NCBI RefSeq assembly: GCF_052076145.1
Contig: NZ_CP197246.1
Location: 3,410,001-3,474,000 of the forward strand
DNA length: 64,000 nucleotides
Direction: 5' to 3'
Source: Kitasatospora sp052076145
GTDB lineage: Bacteria; Actinomycetota; Actinomycetes; Streptomycetales; Streptomycetaceae
Part shown: piece after piece, positions 52,354 through 60,634 of the stretch
Position numbering within the stretch: position 1 is the first letter of the stretch
Layout of the letters: each line of letters starts with the position of its first letter
Position numbers and translations under genes: made by a program
Notes under the pieces: generated by a model
What the model was told of the DNA's origin: nothing
Database searches by the model: none
What the model saw: the letters and a program-made list of their open reading frames with translations, nothing else

Positions 52354-52881
52354 ATGACCGGCCCCGTCCGCCCTGTCGTCAAAAGGACGGCCAGGGCGAT
52401 CCTGCTGGAGCTGGAGCCGGGCGATCCGCACGCCCCGGCCAACATCGTGCTGATCAAGCGCACCCGACCGGGCGCCCACCCGTACTGGATCACCCCGGGC
52501 GGCGGCGTCGAACCGGAGGACGTCTCCGTCCTCGCGGCGCTGCACCGCGAACTCGACGAGGAGCTGGGCGCCAAGGTCGAGGACATCGTCCACGCCTTCG
52601 TCGACACCGTCGCGCACTCCCACCACCAGGACGGCACCCTCGCGCACCCGCACGGCGTCAAGATCCAGCACTTCTTCGTCTGCCGCCTCGCCGCGATGGA
52701 CCCGTCCCGCCGCCACGGCCCCGAGATCGACCAGCCCCAGGGCGAGTACGAGATCGTCCGGCTCCCCTTCACCCGGGAAGGCGTCACCGCCGTCAACGTC
52801 GTCCCTCCCAGCCTCCGCGCCTACCTCGCCGCCAACATCGAGGGCATCCGGGCCAGCCTCGCCCCCGACCTGGGCTCCTGA
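52354..52881 (+). CDS. NUDIX hydrolase
   Basis: The 175-residue protein has a NUDIX box GGGVEPEDVSVLAALHRELDEELG (matching G-x5-E-x7-REUxEExGU) that binds Mg and hydrolyses a diphosphate linked to a nucleotide or other group. The rest (ARAILLELEP, ITPGGG, VTAVNVVPPSLRAYL) is consistent with the fold. Substrate unknown. GGAGG lies 5 nt before the ATG. It converges with the globin-reductase gene. Confidence 0.85.
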   Translation: MTGPVRPVVKRTARAILLELEPGDPHAPANIVLIKRTRPGAHPYWITPGGGVEPEDVSVLAALHRELDEELGAKVEDIVHAFVDTVAHSHHQDGTLAHPHGVKIQHFFVCRLAAMDPSRRHGPEIDQPQGEYEIVRLPFTREGVTAVNVVPPSLRAYLAANIEGIRASLAPDLGS

Positions 52882-52936
52882 CCTGGGCTGCTGACCTGGA
52901 GCGCCGCCGGTCAGACCAGCCAGGTCGGACCAGGCC

Positions 52937-54511
52937 CTAGGCCAGCTCCCCCACCAGGTCGTGGTGGATCGCCTCCCGGGCGACTCCGGCGCGCAGCAGT
53001 GCGCCGGAGGCCCGGCGGACCATCGCCGCCGGCCCGCTCAGGTACGCCGCGCGACCGGCCCAGGGCCCGTGGCAGCCGATCACCTCGGGCAGCTCTCCGG
53101 CCAGTGCCTCCGGCGAGGAGACCCGCTCTTCGGAGACCATCGCCCGCACCGACAGCCACGGGTGGCGCCCGGCGAGCCGCCGCAGCGCCTCCAGCTCGTA
53201 CAACTCGCCCCGCCGCCGCGCCCCGTAGAAGACGTCGACCGAGCGGCCGGCCGCACCGTGCTCGGCGACCTCCTCCACCAACGCGCTGATCGGTGCGATG
53301 CCGGTGCCGCCGCCGAGGCAGAGCAGGTCGGCCCCGCTCGCGTGGTCCACCACCATCTCGCCGGCCGCCGGGCCGATCCGCAGGACGTCCCCGGGGGCGG
53401 CCCGGTGCACCAGGGCGTTGCTCACCCAGCCCGCCGGGACGGCCTTCACGTGGAAGGTCAGCAGCCCGTCGGGGCGAGGGGCGGAGGCGAAGGAGAAGTG
53501 CCGCCAGACCCGGGGCCACCAGGGGGTCTCGACGGTGGCGTACTGCCCGGCCCGGTAGGGGTAGGCCTGGTCGGGGCGGAGCGTCAGCACGGCGATCTCC
53601 GGTGTGCACTGCCGATGCTCGACGACTTCTGCCTGCCACCAGGGCGGTGAGGTCTTCGCCGCGCTCTCGGCCGCCTCGATCATGATCTTCGAGATCAGCC
53701 CGTAGACCCGGCGCCAGGCCAGCTCGGTCTCACCGTCCCACCGGCTGCCGCAGAAACGTTCCAGCGCGGCGATCAGACACTCCCCGACCGGGCCGTAGTG
53801 GCCGGTGAGCGTGCCGTACTTGCGGTGGCCCCGGCCGAGCCCGGAGAGGTACTCCGTCAGGCCCGCCGGGTCGTCGGCGTTGCGCCCGGCGGCCAGCAGC
53901 GCCCGGAAGAGCCGGTCCCGCTGCACGTCCATCGCGGCGGGGAAGAGCGCCCGCACCTCGGGGTGGTGCAGGAAGATCAGCGCGTAGAAGTGCGCGGTTG
54001 CCCGGTCCGCGACCGGCTCCACCACGGCCAGGCTGGCCCTGATCAGCTGGATGTCGCGTGGGGTGGGGGCCTGAGCACTTCCGGGGCTCGACGACACAGC
54101 TGCCGGGGGTGCAGCTGTGCCGCCGAGGGTCTCGGTGGCCCATGCCCGGCTCCAGTGGTCGCCGGGCCCGGCCCAGTTGAGGCCGGGGGCCGTGGTGAAC
54201 ATCGACTCGATCGGCGGTCCGGGCACCACCGGAGGCAGGCTCGGCCGGGGCGGGATCACCAACTCCTGCTGCACCGGAACCGGCAGCGCCGGCTGAACCG
54301 GCTGTACCCCCTGTACCGGCTCCGGTACTGCAACAGGCTCCGGCTCCACCGAGGCCGGTTCCGGCGGCGCGACGACCGGCATCCCCAACCCGGGAACCGC
54401 CGCCACCGCAGCCGATCCGTGGCCCGCTCGGACCCTCAACGATGGTGATTTCACCGCTACTTGACGAGTGCCCAAGAGAATCGCTTCGCTTCCGGTCGTC
54501 CCGTTGACCAC
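52937..54511 (-). CDS. Flavohemoprotein-like globin-reductase with Pro-rich extension
   Basis: A 150-residue Pro/Val/Ala-rich N-terminal extension is followed by a globin domain (about 152-285; B10 Tyr in HFYALIF, proximal His in GRGHRKYG, H229), an FAD-binding module (RAGQYATVE, RHFSFAS) and an NAD-binding module (CLGGGTGIAPIS). This is the flavohemoglobin order, whose enzymes oxidise NO to nitrate. The extension is absent from most Hmp proteins. The start is uncertain: GTG at 54511 or GTG at 54454. It stands alone, convergent with NUDIX. Confidence 0.85.
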   Translation of the reverse strand: MVNGTTGSEAILLGTRQVAVKSPSLRVRAGHGSAAVAAVPGLGMPVVAPPEPASVEPEPVAVPEPVQGVQPVQPALPVPVQQELVIPPRPSLPPVVPGPPIESMFTTAPGLNWAGPGDHWSRAWATETLGGTAAPPAAVSSSPGSAQAPTPRDIQLIRASLAVVEPVADRATAHFYALIFLHHPEVRALFPAAMDVQRDRLFRALLAAGRNADDPAGLTEYLSGLGRGHRKYGTLTGHYGPVGECLIAALERFCGSRWDGETELAWRRVYGLISKIMIEAAESAAKTSPPWWQAEVVEHRQCTPEIAVLTLRPDQAYPYRAGQYATVETPWWPRVWRHFSFASAPRPDGLLTFHVKAVPAGWVSNALVHRAAPGDVLRIGPAAGEMVVDHASGADLLCLGGGTGIAPISALVEEVAEHGAAGRSVDVFYGARRRGELYELEALRRLAGRHPWLSVRAMVSEERVSSPEALAGELPEVIGCHGPWAGRAAYLSGPAAMVRRASGALLRAGVAREAIHHDLVGELA

Positions 54512-54659
54512 GTCTGGCTCGACGCCTTCGGTAGCGTGGCACGCCCAAACAGCTGATCCGACAAATCACGGGAAGCCCGGACACCCGGCCCGCGCAGGCG
54601 CTACGCTCGCCCGACTCATGGCCGGAACCGAACGCACCGCCTCCGCTACGGCCGGTCGA

Positions 54660-55955
54660 TCACAGCTGCCGCAGCAGCATCCCGGGCTGTTCGACGCAGT
54701 CCGCGACGTACCGCAGGAAGCCACCGGCCGTGCCCCCGTCGCAGACCCGGTGGTCGAAGGTGAACGACAGCTGCGTCACCTGCCGGACGGCCAACTCACC
54801 CTCGTGCACCCACGGTTTGGCGACGATCCGGCCGACGCCGAGCATCGCGGCCTCGGGGTGGTTGAGGATCGGGGTCGAGCCGTCGACACCGAAGACGCCG
54901 TAGTTGTTGAGCGTGAAGGTGCCACCCGTCAGCTCGGCCGGGGTGAGCCGCCCGGCCCGCGCCGACTCGGTCAACCTAGCCAGCTCCACCGAGAGTTGCT
55001 CGGTGCCGAGCAGGTGCGCCTCCCGCACCACCGGCACCACCAGTCCACGGTCGCTCTGCGCCGCGAAGCCGAGGTTCACTCCGGCGTGCCGCCGGATGCC
55101 CGAACCATCCGGCTCCACACTGGAGTTCAGCTCGGGGAAGCGCGCCAGCGCGGTCGTGCAGATCCGGGCGAGCAGCGCCAGCACGCTCACCTTCGGGCCG
55201 GCCGTACGGTTCAACTGGGCCCGCAGTGCCATGAGTCCGGTCGCGTCCGCGTCGACCCAGCAGGTCGCGGCGGGGATCTCCTGGTGGCTGCGGGTGAGCT
55301 TCTCGGCGATCGTCCGCCGCAGCCCGCGCAGCGGCACCACCTCCCCGCCGACGGCGGTCGGCGCCGCAGCGGCAGGGGCGTCGGCGAGCGCCACCGCCCG
55401 CTCCACGTCCGCCCGCATGATCAGCCCGTCCGGGCCGCTCCCGGTGAGCGCCGCCAGGTCGATCCCGTGCTCCCGGGCCGTCCGCCGCACCAGCGGCGAG
55501 ATCACCGGTACGACCACCGGCACGGCAGCCACCGGAACAGCAGCCGCAACCGGAGCAGCAGCGACCGCCACAGGCAAGGCGCCCCCGACCCGGGCACGCC
55601 GCCCGCCCTTCGCGGGCTCCGCGACGCCGTACCCGACCAACGGCCGCTCGACAGCGGCGTCGGGCTCGTCCGAGCCGCTCGACAAGCCCGTCGCCGAACC
55701 CGCCGCCCCAGCCACCGCGACCGTCACCAGCGGGGCGCCGACGGCGATCTCCTCGCCCTCCGCGCCGAACAGCGCGGTGACCACCCCGCCGTAGGGGCAG
55801 GGCACTTCGACGACCGCCTTGGCGGTCTCGACCTCGACCACCGGCTGGTCGACGGCGATGACGTCGCCGACCTCGACCATCCAGCGCACCACCTCGGCCC
55901 CGGTGAGCCCCTCACCGAGATCGGGCAGCTTGAACTCCCGTACGACCGGCATCAT
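54660..55955 (-). CDS. bkdC: Branched-chain 2-oxoacid dehydrogenase E2 (dihydrolipoyl acyltransferase)
   Basis: The 431-residue E2 has a lipoyl domain with Lys46 in VETAKAVVEVP, an Ala/Val/Pro-rich linker, an E3-binding domain (VRRTAREHGIDLAALTGSG) and a catalytic domain with FTFDHRVCDGG (His402, Asp406). It transfers branched acyl groups to CoA. The start ATG overlaps the E1beta stop (ATGA). No E3 (lipoamide dehydrogenase) gene is in the window. Branched acyl-CoAs are primers for iso/anteiso fatty acids and precursors of polyketides. Confidence 0.92.
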   Translation of the reverse strand: MMPVVREFKLPDLGEGLTGAEVVRWMVEVGDVIAVDQPVVEVETAKAVVEVPCPYGGVVTALFGAEGEEIAVGAPLVTVAVAGAAGSATGLSSGSDEPDAAVERPLVGYGVAEPAKGGRRARVGGALPVAVAAAPVAAAVPVAAVPVVVPVISPLVRRTAREHGIDLAALTGSGPDGLIMRADVERAVALADAPAAAAPTAVGGEVVPLRGLRRTIAEKLTRSHQEIPAATCWVDADATGLMALRAQLNRTAGPKVSVLALLARICTTALARFPELNSSVEPDGSGIRRHAGVNLGFAAQSDRGLVVPVVREAHLLGTEQLSVELARLTESARAGRLTPAELTGGTFTLNNYGVFGVDGSTPILNHPEAAMLGVGRIVAKPWVHEGELAVRQVTQLSFTFDHRVCDGGTAGGFLRYVADCVEQPGMLLRQL

Positions 55956-56974
55956 CGTCCGTCCTCCCACTGGAGCCGGGCGACGGCGTCCAGGATGCGG
56001 TCCACGCCGGGCAGGTGGTGGTGCTCCAACATCGGTGGCGGGTACGGGATGTCGAAGCCGGCGACGCGCAGCACGGGCGCCGCCAGGTGGTGGAAGCAGC
56101 GCTCGGTGACGCGGGCGGCGATCTCCGCGCCGACCCCGCCGAAGCCGGTCGCCTCGTGCACCACAACGGCCCGGCCGATCGAGCGGACGACCTGGCAGAC
56201 CGTCTCGTCGTCGAAGGGCACCAGCGTCCGCAGGTCGAGCACGGCGAGGTCCCAGCCCTCGGCCTTCGCGGCCTCGGCGGCCTGGAGGCAGACCGGCAGC
56301 GAGGGGCCGTAGGTGATCAGGACGGCGGACCGGCCGGTGCGGCGCAGCTCGGCGCGCCCGATCGGTGCGACCGGCTCGGCAGAGTCCCACGCGTCCTTGC
56401 CCCAGTAGAGCCGCTTGGGCTCCAGGAAGACGACCGGGTCGTCGGAGGCGATGGAGGCGCGCAGCAGCCCGTACGCGTCGGCGACGGTGGCGGGGGTGAC
56501 GACGTGCAGGCCCGGAGTCTGGGTGTAGTACGCCTCGGAGGAGTCGCTGTGGTGCTCGACACCGCCGATGCCGCCGCCGTAGGGGATGCGGATGGTGATC
56601 GGCAGCGGCAGCTTGCCCGCGGTGCGGTTGCGCATCTTCGCGACGTGCGAGAAGAGCTGCTCCATCGCGGGGTAGGCGAAGGCGTCGAACTGCATCTCCA
56701 CGACGGGCCGCAGTCCGTACATGGCCATGCCGATCGCGGTGCCGAGGATGCCCGCCTCGGCGAGCGGGGTGTTGAGGCAACGGTCCTCGCCGAATTCGGC
56801 GGTCAGGCCGTCGGTGATCCGGAAGACGCCGCCGAGTGCGCCGACGTCCTCGCCGAGGACGTGCACGGTCGGGTCGGCCCGCATGGCGTCCCGCAGGCCG
56901 GAGTTGAGGGCCTGGGCCATGGTGCTGGTCCGCACGGAGGGTGCGACGGAGGATGCGGTGGTGAGCGAGCTCAT
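55952..56974 (-). CDS. bkdB: Branched-chain 2-oxoacid dehydrogenase E1 beta
   Basis: The 340-residue protein has the transketolase-type E1beta core: LGEDVGALGGVFRITDGL, NTPLAEAGILGTAIG, QFDAFAYPAMEQL, FLEPKRLYWG and PFDDETVCQVV. It pairs with E1alpha to form the alpha2beta2 TPP-dependent decarboxylase. Start overlaps the E1alpha stop by 4 nt (ATGA). Confidence 0.92.
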   Translation of the reverse strand: MSSLTTASSVAPSVRTSTMAQALNSGLRDAMRADPTVHVLGEDVGALGGVFRITDGLTAEFGEDRCLNTPLAEAGILGTAIGMAMYGLRPVVEMQFDAFAYPAMEQLFSHVAKMRNRTAGKLPLPITIRIPYGGGIGGVEHHSDSSEAYYTQTPGLHVVTPATVADAYGLLRASIASDDPVVFLEPKRLYWGKDAWDSAEPVAPIGRAELRRTGRSAVLITYGPSLPVCLQAAEAAKAEGWDLAVLDLRTLVPFDDETVCQVVRSIGRAVVVHEATGFGGVGAEIAARVTERCFHHLAAPVLRVAGFDIPYPPPMLEHHHLPGVDRILDAVARLQWEDGR

Positions 56975-58113
56975 CGCTGGTCGGCCTCCTGCTCGGCTGC
57001 CAGCTCGGCCGCCAACTGGGCCGACTGCTCGCGCAGTTGGCTGGTCGGTTCGGCGTAGACGTGGGCGAAGAGCGACTGCGGGTCGAGCTCGGGCTCGGCG
57101 TGGAACTCGGCGCGCATCCGGGCGGCGAGCGCCTCGGCCTCGTCGGAGGCGGAGCGGGCGAGCTCGTCGTCGAGCAGTCCGGCGGCCCGCAGGTGGCGGT
57201 CGAGCAGCACGATCGGGTCGTGGTCCAGCCAGGCGGTGACCTCGTCGGCCTTGCGGTAGCGGGTGGCGTCGTCGGCGTTGGTGTGCGCCTCGACGCGGTA
57301 CGTCAGCGCCTCGATGAGCGTCGGGCCGCCGCCGCTGCGGGCGCGCTCGACAGCCTCGCTGAGCACCGCGTGCATCGCGACGGCGTCGTTGCCGTCGACC
57401 AGGCGGCCGGGCATGCCGTAGCCGACGGCCTTGTGGGCCAGGCTGGGCGCGGCGGACTGCTGGGTGAGCGGGACGGAGATGGCGTAGCCGTTGTTCTGCA
57501 CCAGGAAGACCACGGGGGCGTGCAGCACGGCGGCGAAGTTGAGCGCCTCGTGGAAGTCGCCCTCGCTGGTGCCGCCGTCGCCGAGCATGGCGAGCGCGAC
57601 GACCGGCTCGCCGCGCAGCCGGGCGGCGTGGGCCAGGCCGACGGCGTGCGGGGCCTGGGTGGCGAGGGGGGTGCAGAGCGGTGCGGTGCGGGTGGCGACG
57701 GGGTCGTAGCCGGTGTGGGCGTTGCCGCGCAGCAGGGTGAGCGCCTCGAGCGGGTCGACGCCCCGGGAGACGACGGCGAGAGTGTCGCGGTAGCTGGGGA
57801 AGAGCCAGTCCTGCGGGCGCAGCGCCAGCGCGGCGGCGACCTGGCAGGCCTCCTGGCCGGTGGAGGCGGGGTAGACGGCGAGCCGGCCCTGCTTGGTGAG
57901 GGTGGTGGCCTGCTGGTTGTAGCGACGGCCGACGACCAGGCGGCGGTACAGCTCGCGCAGCAGGGCCGGGTCGGTCTTGCCGGCCGCCTCGGTGCCGAGG
58001 ATGCGCAGGGGGGAGGTCTCCGGCAACAGCGGGGCGGGGTCGGTCCGCGGTCCGGTCGCGCCGGGCAGCCAACCGGGGACGGTGTCCGGCTGTCTGTGGT
58101 CGAGGACGGTCAT
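56971..58113 (-). CDS. bkdA: Branched-chain 2-oxoacid dehydrogenase E1 alpha
   Basis: The 380-residue TPP-binding subunit has YPASTGQEACQVAAALAL, the TPP motif LGDGGTSEGDFHEALNFAAVL...NNGYAIS (only parts quoted), and a helical C terminus. It is first in the bkdABC operon. ATG at 58113 is preferred because GGAGG lies 8 nt upstream; a GTG at 58122 would coincide with that ribosome site. A 14-bp palindrome lies 90 bp upstream. Confidence 0.9.
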   Translation of the reverse strand: MTVLDHRQPDTVPGWLPGATGPRTDPAPLLPETSPLRILGTEAAGKTDPALLRELYRRLVVGRRYNQQATTLTKQGRLAVYPASTGQEACQVAAALALRPQDWLFPSYRDTLAVVSRGVDPLEALTLLRGNAHTGYDPVATRTAPLCTPLATQAPHAVGLAHAARLRGEPVVALAMLGDGGTSEGDFHEALNFAAVLHAPVVFLVQNNGYAISVPLTQQSAAPSLAHKAVGYGMPGRLVDGNDAVAMHAVLSEAVERARSGGGPTLIEALTYRVEAHTNADDATRYRKADEVTAWLDHDPIVLLDRHLRAAGLLDDELARSASDEAEALAARMRAEFHAEPELDPQSLFAHVYAEPTSQLREQSAQLAAELAAEQEADQR

Positions 58114-58203
58114 CTCGGGCACCTCCGGGGGGTGTGGGGTGCGGCAGGGGAGCCGTGGGTGGGGCGAGGGGTGCCGGTGGCCGTCGCCAGGCCGATCCTC
58201 CCT

Positions 58204-58217
58204 ACCGATTGTTCGGT
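58204..58217. promoter_or_regulatory. Candidate TetR-type operator in the bkd promoter region
   Basis: ACCGATTGTTCGGT (arms ACCGA/TCGGT around 4 bp) lies between the divergent bkd operon and Lrp-type gene. It matches the paaN upstream dyad at 61952-61965 in 13 of 14 positions. Confidence 0.6.
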
Positions 58218-58318
58218 CGTCTGGTCATTCTGACCAGAGTGGCGTCGAGGTGGTGGACAATCGGCCCGAGCGGCGGTCGACTGGTGGCAGTACGTCCATT
58301 TCCGGAGGGTGGGGGACT

Positions 58319-58798
58319 ATGTCAGGTGAACAGATGTCCAGGTCCGACCGGGTGGACCGGATGGACCGGGTGGACCGTGCCATCCTTCGGTTGCTCCAAC
58401 AGGACGGCCGGGCCTCGATCCGCTCGGTCGCCGAGCGGGTGCACGTGTCCCGGGCGAACGCGTACGCCCGGATATCCAGGATGGTCGAGGACGGCGTCAT
58501 TCGCGGCTTCACCGCCCGGGTGGACCACGAGCGGGCGGGTCAGGGCGCCACGGCGTACCTGACACTGAAGATCGTGCAGAACTCCTGGCGGACGGTCCGC
58601 GAGCAGCTGCTGGGCCTGCCCGGCGTCGCACACATCGCGCTGGTCGGCGGCGAGTTCGACGTCATGCTGCTGGTCCACACGCCGGACAACCAGGCGTTGC
58701 GGGAGCTGGTGCTGGGCCGCATCCAGTCCATTCCGGAGGTGCTCTCCACCCAGACGATGCTGGTCTTCGAGGAGACCGACCAGGTGCCCCCGGTGTAG
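58319..58798 (+). CDS. Lrp/AsnC-family regulator, probable BkdR
   Basis: The 159-residue protein has an N-terminal HTH (VDRAILRLLQQDGRASIRSVAERVHVSR, only partly diagnostic) and a C-terminal RAM ligand-binding domain (GVAHIALVGGEFDVMLLVHTPDN). Lrp-type BkdR regulates bkd operons in other bacteria, and its position next to the divergent bkdA gene makes that role likely here. GGAGGG-rich ribosome site 10 nt before the ATG. An Asp/Arg-Met-Asp-Arg repeat near the start (SDRVDRMDRVDR) is a curiosity. Confidence 0.85.
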   Translation: MSGEQMSRSDRVDRMDRVDRAILRLLQQDGRASIRSVAERVHVSRANAYARISRMVEDGVIRGFTARVDHERAGQGATAYLTLKIVQNSWRTVREQLLGLPGVAHIALVGGEFDVMLLVHTPDNQALRELVLGRIQSIPEVLSTQTMLVFEETDQVPPV

Positions 58799-58801
58799 CG
58801 G

Positions 58802-59386
58802 CTACCGGGCCCGGAGGCCGTCGAAGGCCAGGTGGACGACCGCCTGCGCGACGCCGTCGGCGGCCTTCAGGCCGGGGCGGTACCACTCCACCATCGAGTT
58901 GATCATGCCGAAGAGCAGCCGGGTGGCGAGCCTCGGCTCGACGTCCGAGCGCAGCTCACCGGCGGTCACGGCGGCCCGCAGCAGCTCGGAGACCTGGTGG
59001 TCGAAGTCGCGGCGGCGCTCCAGCGCCCACAGCTCGGTCGCGGTGTTGCCGCGCACCCGGAGCAGCAGGGTGACGTACGGCAGCTCGGCGAGCAGCACCT
59101 CGGTCGTCCGGCGGACGACGTGCTCCAGCCGGTCCACCGGGCGGCCGGTGCAGGCGGCGGGCTCGTCCAGGGTGGCGAAGAGGGCGTCGAGCGCCCGGCC
59201 CACGGCGAGCCGGAGCAGCTCCTCCTTGCCGCGCACGTGGTGGTAGATCGAGGACTTCGAGATCCCGGCCGCCCGGGAGAGGTCCTCCATCGAGGTGCCG
59301 TCGTACCCGCGCTCGTTGAAGACCTCGACCGTCACGGCGAGCAGCGACTCGACGGTGTACGCGGTGCGGGTGGTGTTCTCGGCCAT
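58802..59386 (-). CDS. TetR-family regulator
   Basis: The 194-residue protein has a TetR HTH (EVFNERGYDGTSMEDLSRAAGISKSSIYHHVRGKEELL, quoted in part) and a variable ligand-binding C-terminal domain with RLLFGMINSMVEWYRPG, typical of acyl-CoA/fatty-acid and phenylacetate-type regulators. It stops 3 nt after the BkdR stop on the opposite strand. Position between bkd and paaN, which share a palindrome, suggests it may control both; no direct evidence. Its own upstream region lacks the palindrome. Confidence 0.85.
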   Translation of the reverse strand: MAENTTRTAYTVESLLAVTVEVFNERGYDGTSMEDLSRAAGISKSSIYHHVRGKEELLRLAVGRALDALFATLDEPAACTGRPVDRLEHVVRRTTEVLLAELPYVTLLLRVRGNTATELWALERRRDFDHQVSELLRAAVTAGELRSDVEPRLATRLLFGMINSMVEWYRPGLKAADGVAQAVVHLAFDGLRAR

Positions 59387-59396
59387 ACGACCGAGT

Positions 59397-59438
59397 ATCC
59401 CCGGCCCCCTGGCTGTGCGTCAGCCGGGGGCCGGGGAT
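59397..59438 (-). terminator. Terminator of the GT2 gene
   Basis: A 13-bp arm pair (ATCCCCGGCCCCC / GGGGGCCGGGGAT) plus an inner GGCTG/CAGCC stem with a one-base bulge lies 19 nt past the glycosyltransferase stop. Confidence 0.85.
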
Positions 59439-59456
59439 GCGGCGGAACGGAGGGGC

Positions 59457-60461
59457 TCAGACGGAGGCCCGCTCGCTCTCGGCGCGCGGGGTGACCAGCG
59501 AGCCGGCGGCCGGTGCGTCGTTCGCCGAGTCGTAGCCGATGAAGTACGTGGGGCGCCGCTGCACGGCGGTGTATATCCGGCCGATGTACTCGCCGAGCAG
59601 GCCGACGCAGATCAGCTGGACGGCCCCGATGAAGAGCATCCCGACGAACAGCGAGGTCCAGCCCGGGACGGTCTTGCCCGCGACGTACGCGACGACGGTG
59701 AAGATCAGCAGCCCGATGCAGGCGAAGAAGCTCGTCACCCCGAGCCAGGTGGCCATCCGCAGCGGTGCGGCCGAGAAGCCGGTGATGCTGTCGACGGCGA
59801 GCCGGATCATCTTGCTGAGCGGGTACTTGGTCTCGCCCGCGACGCGCTCGTCGCGCTGGTAGAAGACCTCGCCGCTCGGGAAGCCCAGCCACGGCACCAG
59901 CAGGCGGTAGACCTGCTGCTGGTCCGGCAGCGCCTTGAGCGCGTCGACGGCCTCCCGGCTGAGCAGCCGGAAGTCACCGGCGTGCGAGGGCATCTGCTTG
60001 CCGACGAGGCGGCGCATCAGCCCGTAGTAGGCACCGGCGGTGCGGCGCTTGAAGCCGGTGTCGGTGCTGCGGTCGTTGCGGACGCCGTAGACGATGTCGA
60101 GGCCGTCGCGCTGGGCGAGCTCCAGCATCTCGGCGATCTTCTCCGGCGGGTCCTGGAGGTCCGCGTCGATGCTGGCGACGTACGCGCCGCGCGAGCTGTG
60201 CAGGCCGGCGGTGAGCGCGGCCTGGTGGCCGGAGTTGCGGCGCAGCTTGACCACCCGCAGCTCGGCCCAGCCGTCGCGGAGGTCGCTGAGGACGGCCGCG
60301 GTCTTGTCCCGGCTGCCGTCGTCGACCGCGACGACCTCGTACGGCACGCCGATGCCGTCCATGGCCGGGCGCAGCCGCGCGACCAGGGCGGGGAGGGCTT
60401 CTTCTTCGTTGTACATCGGGATGACCACGGAGAGCGTGATCTCGGTACGTGCTGAAGTCAT
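59457..60461 (-). CDS. GT2 polyprenyl-phosphate glycosyltransferase with two C-terminal helices
   Basis: The 334-residue protein has a GT2 domain (VVIPMYNEEEALPAL, VDDGSRDKTAA, RNSGHQAAL, the DxD region DADLQDPPE, FRLLSREAV) followed by two membrane helices (about 233-260 and 268-295). This is the ArnC/GtrB/DPM1-like layout of enzymes that attach a sugar to a polyprenyl phosphate. It is divergent from the mannosyltransferase-like gene, and the two may form a lipid-linked sugar donor/acceptor pair. Confidence 0.88.
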   Translation of the reverse strand: MTSARTEITLSVVIPMYNEEEALPALVARLRPAMDGIGVPYEVVAVDDGSRDKTAAVLSDLRDGWAELRVVKLRRNSGHQAALTAGLHSSRGAYVASIDADLQDPPEKIAEMLELAQRDGLDIVYGVRNDRSTDTGFKRRTAGAYYGLMRRLVGKQMPSHAGDFRLLSREAVDALKALPDQQQVYRLLVPWLGFPSGEVFYQRDERVAGETKYPLSKMIRLAVDSITGFSAAPLRMATWLGVTSFFACIGLLIFTVVAYVAGKTVPGWTSLFVGMLFIGAVQLICVGLLGEYIGRIYTAVQRRPTYFIGYDSANDAPAAGSLVTPRAESERASV

Positions 60462-60634
60462 CAGGGTTTTCCCCGCCGCAGGCGTCGTTAATGAGCTGGT
60501 CGGATTTTACACGCGCCATCTGAGGGCGGGCTTACAGCCGAAGGCCCCTCCGACGGTCGATGACCTAGGCTCTTGGGGGTCGGTGCGGCGTCCTTCGAGT
60601 CCAGAAAATCAACTGCGGGCGGGGATCGGATCCT

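Noticed and set aside
52882..52936. Short direct repeats (CTGACCTGG twice) between the NUDIX and globin genes
   Set aside because: Only two imperfect copies in a 55-bp convergent spacer; no clear hairpin or function.
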